Shown here: one piece after another, positions 6,285-9,390 of the stretch | How the letters are laid out: every line of letters begins with the position of its first letter | Numbering within the stretch: position 1 is the first letter of the stretch | Assembly: GCA_900551605.1 (NCBI GenBank) | Contig: URWS01000032.1 | Coordinates: 1-9,390, forward strand | Direction: 5' to 3' | Length of the DNA stretch: 9,390 nt | Source: an uncultured Collinsella sp. | GTDB taxonomy: Bacteria > Actinomycetota > Coriobacteriia > Coriobacteriales > Coriobacteriaceae | Notes under the pieces: generated by a model | Database searches by the model: none | Seen by the model: only the letters and a program-made list of their open reading frames with translations | What the model was told of the DNA's origin: nothing | Program-made: the position numbers and the translations under genes

Positions 6285-8756
6285 ATGGAATCGTTGTACC
6301 GAAAGTATCGCCCGCTCACCTTCGACTCCGTGGTGGGCCAGCAGCATATCGTCTCGACGCTCGAGCACGCCATCACCGAGGGGCGCCTGTCCCACGCATA
6401 CCTGTTCTGCGGACCGCGCGGCACGGGCAAGACCACCATGGCGCGCATCCTTGCCAAGGCGCTGCTGTGCCGTAATGCCGAGGCAGCGCGCGCCGAGGGC
6501 GCAAGCGGGTGCATGCCCGACGGCACCTGTGAGGAGTGCGAGCTCATCGCCGAGGGCAACCACCCCGATGTCTACGAGCTCGATGCCGCAAGCCGCACGG
6601 GCGTGGACAATGTGCGCGAGGAGATCATCAACTCCGTCAACTTTGCCCCGGTGCGCGGCAAGTACAAGATCTATATCATCGACGAGGTTCACATGCTCAC
6701 GACGGCGGCGTTCAACGCGCTGCTCAAGACGCTCGAGGAGCCGCCGGCACACGTGATCTTCGTGCTGTGCACCACCGACCCGCAAAAGATTCTGGAGACC
6801 ATCCTCTCGCGCTGCCAGCGCTTCGATTTCCATCGCATCGGCAACGAGGATATTGAGCATCGCCTGGCATACGTGTGCGAGCAGGAGGGCTTCGATTACG
6901 ACGACGAGGCGCTGGCTATCGTGGCGCGCCATGCCAAGGGCGGCATGCGCGACGCGCTCTCCACGCTGGAGCAGCTGAGCGTCTTCGGCAACGGCACCGT
7001 GCATGCGGACGATGCCCGCTCGCTTTTGGGCGAAGTTTCGGACCAGATTCTGGGCGAGTTTGCGCGCGCCATTGCTAATCGTGATGTCGCCGAGCTATAT
7101 GGGCTTATTCGCGCGCAGGTCGAGGAAGGCAACGATCTGCTGGAACTGACGCGCGACCTGGTGGCGCACGTGCGCGACGTGTATGTTGCCTGCGTTGCCG
7201 GTGCCCGTGCCGAGTTGTTTGAGGGCGGTGCCGAGCAGGCCGAGGCGCTTGCTGCCGAGGCCGCTGCCTTTGGCGAGCATCCTGCCGACCGCCTGGCCCG
7301 TGTGCTGACGGTGCTCGACGATGCCGCACTGGAGATGAGGGGCGCGAGCGACGTGCGCCTGGTGCTCGAGATCGCCTGCACGCGTCTGGCGCGTCCCGAG
7401 GCTGATTTAACGATTGAGGCATTGGCCGAGCGCGTGGCACGCCTGGAGGCCATGGTTGCCAACGGCGCCGTGCCGGCGAGCGTGGCTGCTGCTCAGGCCG
7501 CCGCGCCTGCAGCATCCGTACCCGCTGCTGCCCAGCAGCCGACGCTAATTTCGGGCGCCCGTGCTGCCGCTCCGACGGCATCCGCTGCCCCCGCTGTTAC
7601 GTCCGCGCGCCAGGGCGGTATGCCTTGGGACCGTGGTGCTGCCGCTCCGGCGGCTCAGCCTGCGCCCCGTTCTGCGTCCGTGTCAGTTTCCAAGCCTGCA
7701 GCGCCTGCACCTCAGCCTGCGCCGGCTCCGACGTCTCAGCCCGTTGCGGCCCCCGCGCCTGTCACCGCTCCGGCACCTAAGCCCCAGTCCAACAATGCCG
7801 CCCAGGTTGCCGCCGCCGGTGCTGCCGAGACGCCCGCGGTCGAGGATGCCGGAGAGCTGCAGCGCAAATGGGTCGAGGTTGTCGAGCGCGTCAAGGCGCG
7901 TCAGGCTTCCTACGCAGGGCTTTTGCTCAACGCCCGCGCCACGGTCGACGACGGCTCCAAGCTCACTGTCTCGTTCCCTGCGGGCTCGACCTTTGCCATC
8001 AAGATGCTCGGTCGCGCCGATACACAGTCGGTGGTTCTGCCGACGGTCTGCGCAGTCTTCGGTCGTCGTACCGTCGACTATGTCCTGGATGGGGGTGGCA
8101 CGCCGGCTCCTCAACATGAGGAGCATTCTCCATCTGCACGGGCTGCGGCATCTGCGGACCCGCAACCCGTGTCCTCGGCGGCCCCTGCATTCTCGAGCGC
8201 CAGCGCGTCGCAGCAGCAAACGGTACCGGTAGCGGCATCGACCCCGTCGGCGCCTAAGCCCGCGGCGCCCAAACCGGCTGCTCCGACACCCGCGCCCAAG
8301 CCCGCCTCGCCTGCGCCCAAGTCGTCTGACCTGGGCAAAGCCCCCTGGCTACGCTCCGACAACCCCGCCGGCGCTCCTGCCACGGGTAAGCTCCCGACCG
8401 AGCCCGCGCCCCGAGCGCCCGAGCGCGCGTCCGCCCCCAAGGCTCAGCCTGCCGCGCCGTGGGAATCCGAGCAGGTGCCCTACGACGACGCTATGGTCGG
8501 CGGCTTCGCTGGCGATGCGAGCGGGGACGATCTGCCTCCGTTCGACGTGCCGGGTGCGACGCCCGCGCCCAAGTCCGCTGTAGCTGCCCCCAAAGAGGAG
8601 GACGCTCCTGCAGCTCCCTGGGAGTCCAACCCCGGCGCCGGCAGCCCCTTCGGCCACCAGGGCGCAGCCCCGAGCATCCCGCAGACCGAGGACGAGGCCA
8701 AAGACCTCATCCGCAGCGTCTTCGGTCAGGCCACCATCTTCAAGCCGGTGGAGTAG
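6285..8756 (+). CDS. dnaX: DNA polymerase III subunit gamma/tau (clamp-loader ATPase)
   Basis: 823 residues, cytoplasmic. DnaX is the ATPase core of the clamp loader that opens the beta clamp and ties the polymerases together at the fork. Seen: N-terminal SLYRKYRPLTFDSVVGQ, Walker A GPRGTGKTT (43-51), four zinc-type cysteines C62, C76, C82 and C85, Walker B IIDEVHML (131-138), sensor-1 TT (163-164), the SRC motif (175-177; R176) and sensor-2 GGMRDAL (219-225). The helical collar domain runs to about 375. Two long Ala/Pro-rich, probably disordered parts (about 392-520 and 605-800) flank a folded C-terminal module (about 522-603, beginning ELQRKWVEVVERVK), and a final helix-like segment (801-818) ends the protein. 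The ATG has GGGGGAG (6273-6279) 5 nt upstream; the frame stays open further 5' but conservation begins at this Met. Much longer than E. coli tau (643). No A6G slippery site was seen. recR and ybaB, often next to dnaX, do not follow here. Confidence 0.97.
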   Translation: MESLYRKYRPLTFDSVVGQQHIVSTLEHAITEGRLSHAYLFCGPRGTGKTTMARILAKALLCRNAEAARAEGASGCMPDGTCEECELIAEGNHPDVYELDAASRTGVDNVREEIINSVNFAPVRGKYKIYIIDEVHMLTTAAFNALLKTLEEPPAHVIFVLCTTDPQKILETILSRCQRFDFHRIGNEDIEHRLAYVCEQEGFDYDDEALAIVARHAKGGMRDALSTLEQLSVFGNGTVHADDARSLLGEVSDQILGEFARAIANRDVAELYGLIRAQVEEGNDLLELTRDLVAHVRDVYVACVAGARAELFEGGAEQAEALAAEAAAFGEHPADRLARVLTVLDDAALEMRGASDVRLVLEIACTRLARPEADLTIEALAERVARLEAMVANGAVPASVAAAQAAAPAASVPAAAQQPTLISGARAAAPTASAAPAVTSARQGGMPWDRGAAAPAAQPAPRSASVSVSKPAAPAPQPAPAPTSQPVAAPAPVTAPAPKPQSNNAAQVAAAGAAETPAVEDAGELQRKWVEVVERVKARQASYAGLLLNARATVDDGSKLTVSFPAGSTFAIKMLGRADTQSVVLPTVCAVFGRRTVDYVLDGGGTPAPQHEEHSPSARAAASADPQPVSSAAPAFSSASASQQQTVPVAASTPSAPKPAAPKPAAPTPAPKPASPAPKSSDLGKAPWLRSDNPAGAPATGKLPTEPAPRAPERASAPKAQPAAPWESEQVPYDDAMVGGFAGDASGDDLPPFDVPGATPAPKSAVAAPKEEDAPAAPWESNPGAGSPFGHQGAAPSIPQTEDEAKDLIRSVFGQATIFKPVE
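8337..8627 (+). repeat. Short APW(ES) peptide repeats in the dnaX tail
   Basis: Inside the disordered tail of DnaX a Pro-Trp motif recurs: KAPWLR (685-690), AAPWES (723-728; 8451-8468) and AAPWES (776-781; 8610-8627), with a related GGMPWDR earlier (444-450). The two AAPWES copies differ at four third-codon positions yet encode the same residues, so the repeat is kept at protein level rather than being a recent DNA duplication. Confidence 0.6.
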
Positions 8757-8776
8757 CCGTACGGGCGGGTATACTG
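8756..8776 (+). repeat. Two short elements also present upstream of dnaX, joined end to end
   Basis: GCCGTACGGG (8756-8765) is identical to 6199-6208, and CGGGTATACTG (8766-8776) is the exact reverse complement of 6263-6273. Here the two lie directly side by side and fill the whole gap between the dnaX stop and the end of the converging gene. Both contain small palindromes (CCGTACGG and GTATAC). GGGTATACT could also act as a plus-strand -10 box. No hairpin-plus-T terminator is visible in this 21-bp convergent gap. Confidence 0.45.
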
Positions 8777-8777
8777 C

Positions 8778-9251
8778 TCAAGAAGAGAACCCCTTGCCCG
8801 GGCGCATTTGTATTTCGGACATGTGTAGTGTGGTACCGCGTATATCGCATTCGAGCAAACAGGTGCGCGACGGCCGGCCTAGGATGTTGAGGTCGATACG
8901 ATACGTCGCATGGCTGTCTGTGTGCTCGACTTGCTCGGCGTCGACGGTTGCTCCGATTGTCGAATAGTCGCCTAGCTCGGCATCGACAATCTTGGAGTTA
9001 TTAATCTCGACCTTGAGCTCTTGGTAGAGGGACGGGCTGTTGTAGTAAACGGTTCGGGTTCCGTCGACGCACTCGTCGGTCGCCTCCCATTTGACAACGG
9101 GCTTATCCGAGCTGGCTACCAGCAGTTCTGCTCCAAAGGCTATAGCATGGGTGATGACAACCAGCAATGCCCAGCCGACAAAGAGATAGAGAACCACATA
9201 TGCAACGGGGTGTTTTGAGCGGATGTTTTGGAGCACGTCGGGGGCATTCAT
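8778..9251 (-). CDS. Small single-TM protein of unknown function
   Basis: 157 residues; not recognised. A short N-terminal part (1-15) precedes one long hydrophobic segment (about 17-46), probably a membrane anchor or uncleaved signal. The rest (about 48-157) looks like a folded, beta-rich outer domain with three cysteines (C61, C131, C135) and repeated beta-type runs such as YRIDLNILG (117-125). There is no lipobox. The ATG has a strong GGAGGT site (9257-9262) 5 nt upstream, and a TATAAT box (9291-9286) lies upstream. It converges on dnaX and is not obviously part of any operon. Its 5' end overlaps, in another frame, the small reading frame that starts at 9369. Function cannot be inferred from context. 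Confidence 0.75.
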   Translation of the reverse strand: MNAPDVLQNIRSKHPVAYVVLYLFVGWALLVVITHAIAFGAELLVASSDKPVVKWEATDECVDGTRTVYYNSPSLYQELKVEINNSKIVDAELGDYSTIGATVDAEQVEHTDSHATYRIDLNILGRPSRTCLLECDIRGTTLHMSEIQMRPGKGFSS

Positions 9252-9369
9252 GGGGTACCTCCAAATTGCTATCTATAGCAATCAAATTATACCCCACCGC
9301 CATGTGCGCCGCCTCGAGTAGTGGCTCGGCATTTAGCCATTTAGTGGGACCCTTGATTATCGACTTCAT
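9103..9369 (-). CDS. Possible small reading frame overlapping the start of the 157-residue gene
   Basis: 88 codons from ATG 9369 (MKSIIKGPTKWLNAEPLLEA at the start). The start has an excellent ribosome site, but only the first 40 or so residues (to about 9252) lie outside the neighbouring gene. The remainder, in another frame under that gene, is rich in Cys, Pro and Arg and looks like a shadow. It could be a leader peptide, a short unannotated gene, a decayed gene, or the original N-terminus of the downstream protein separated by a frameshift. No known family recognised. Confidence 0.3.
   Translation of the reverse strand: MKSIIKGPTKWLNAEPLLEAAHMAVGYNLIAIDSNLEVPHECPRRAPKHPLKTPRCICGSLSLCRLGIAGCHHPCYSLWSRTAGSQLG
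9265..9282. promoter_or_regulatory. Perfect 18-bp palindrome, candidate operator
   Basis: ATTGCTAT-CT-ATAGCAAT: two 8-bp arms with no mismatch and a 2-bp centre. It lies 3 bp downstream of the TATAAT box and 2 bp before the ribosome site of the 157-residue gene, so it would cover the transcription start. A repressor bound here would block the promoter; alternatively the transcript could fold into a small hairpin beside the ribosome site. It is A+T-rich against a G+C-rich background. Confidence 0.5.
9286..9291 (-). promoter_or_regulatory. TATAAT -10 box for the 157-residue gene
   Basis: An exact TATAAT on the minus strand, preceded by GGGG, would start transcription near 9279, about 28 nt before the ATG at 9251. 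No matching -35 hexamer is seen 16-18 nt upstream. If the reading frame from 9369 is translated, this box lies inside it. Confidence 0.45.
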
Positions 9370-9374
9370 CCGAA

Positions 9375-9382
9375 CACCTCCC
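9375..9382 (-). promoter_or_regulatory. Strong ribosome binding site before the ATG at 9369
   Basis: GGGAGGTG on the minus strand sits 5 nt before an ATG (9369-9367). It is one of the two best Shine-Dalgarno matches in the window, which is the main reason to take the small reading frame there seriously. Confidence 0.4.
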
Positions 9383-9390
9383 ACATTCAT

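Noticed and set aside
6183..7004. 273-codon minus-strand frame opposite the start of dnaX
   Set aside because: It is antisense to the Walker A/B region and has no domain signature.
6285..8756. Programmed frameshift in dnaX making a short gamma form, as in E. coli
   Set aside because: No run of A residues followed by G with a stem was seen in this G+C-rich gene.
8756..8777. Bidirectional terminator between dnaX and the converging gene
   Set aside because: The 21 bp contain only small palindromes and no stem followed by a T run on either strand.
1..9390. Mobile element, CRISPR array, tRNA, rRNA or defence system
   Set aside because: No transposase, integrase, regular spacer repeats, cloverleaf or rRNA-like stretch was seen on either strand.

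Overview
The window looks like chromosomal DNA from a high-G+C Gram-positive bacterium, most likely of the class Coriobacteriia; the codon use, the Ala/Pro-rich linkers and the gene order remind me of Collinsella. The main reason is an actinobacterial-type phosphosignalling and cell-envelope cluster on the minus strand: Ser/Thr kinase, DUF3662-FHA protein, membrane-anchored FHA protein, PP2C phosphatase, then the first codons of an FtsW/RodA-family gene. The last four follow the fhaA-fhaB-pstP-rodA order known from mycobacteria. The genus is inference; no rRNA or other taxonomic marker is present.

Layout. Minus strand, positions 1-5308: five genes packed as one translationally coupled operon, read from right to left. 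Junctions are a GTGA overlap (kinase/DUF3662-FHA), a 6-nt gap (FHA/FHA), an ATGA overlap (FHA/PP2C) and a 16-nt gap (PP2C/FtsW-RodA). A putative extended -10 promoter lies near 5389-5397. Positions 5453-6169 (minus) hold a two-TM protein resembling the YcxB-like family, with a very Lys-rich tail. It diverges from dnaX (6285-8756, plus), the DNA polymerase III gamma/tau subunit, which is long at 823 residues. dnaX converges, with only 21 bp between, on a small single-TM protein of unknown function (8778-9251, minus). That gene has a strong ribosome site, a TATAAT box and a perfect 18-bp palindrome just downstream of the box. A second well-primed start codon upstream (9369) opens a small reading frame that overlaps it.

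How the genes fit together. By analogy with mycobacteria, the kinase would phosphorylate FHA proteins and cell-wall factors, the FHA proteins would dock phosphothreonine partners, the PP2C phosphatase would reverse this, and the FtsW/RodA polymerase would be a downstream output. The first kinase is not a PknB/PASTA kinase. It has an HLD rather than HRD catalytic motif and ends in about nine to ten hydrophobic segments. No mobile element, CRISPR array, tRNA or rRNA was seen. No gene-free stretch exceeds 300 bases; the longest are 5309-5452, 6170-6284 and 9252-9390.
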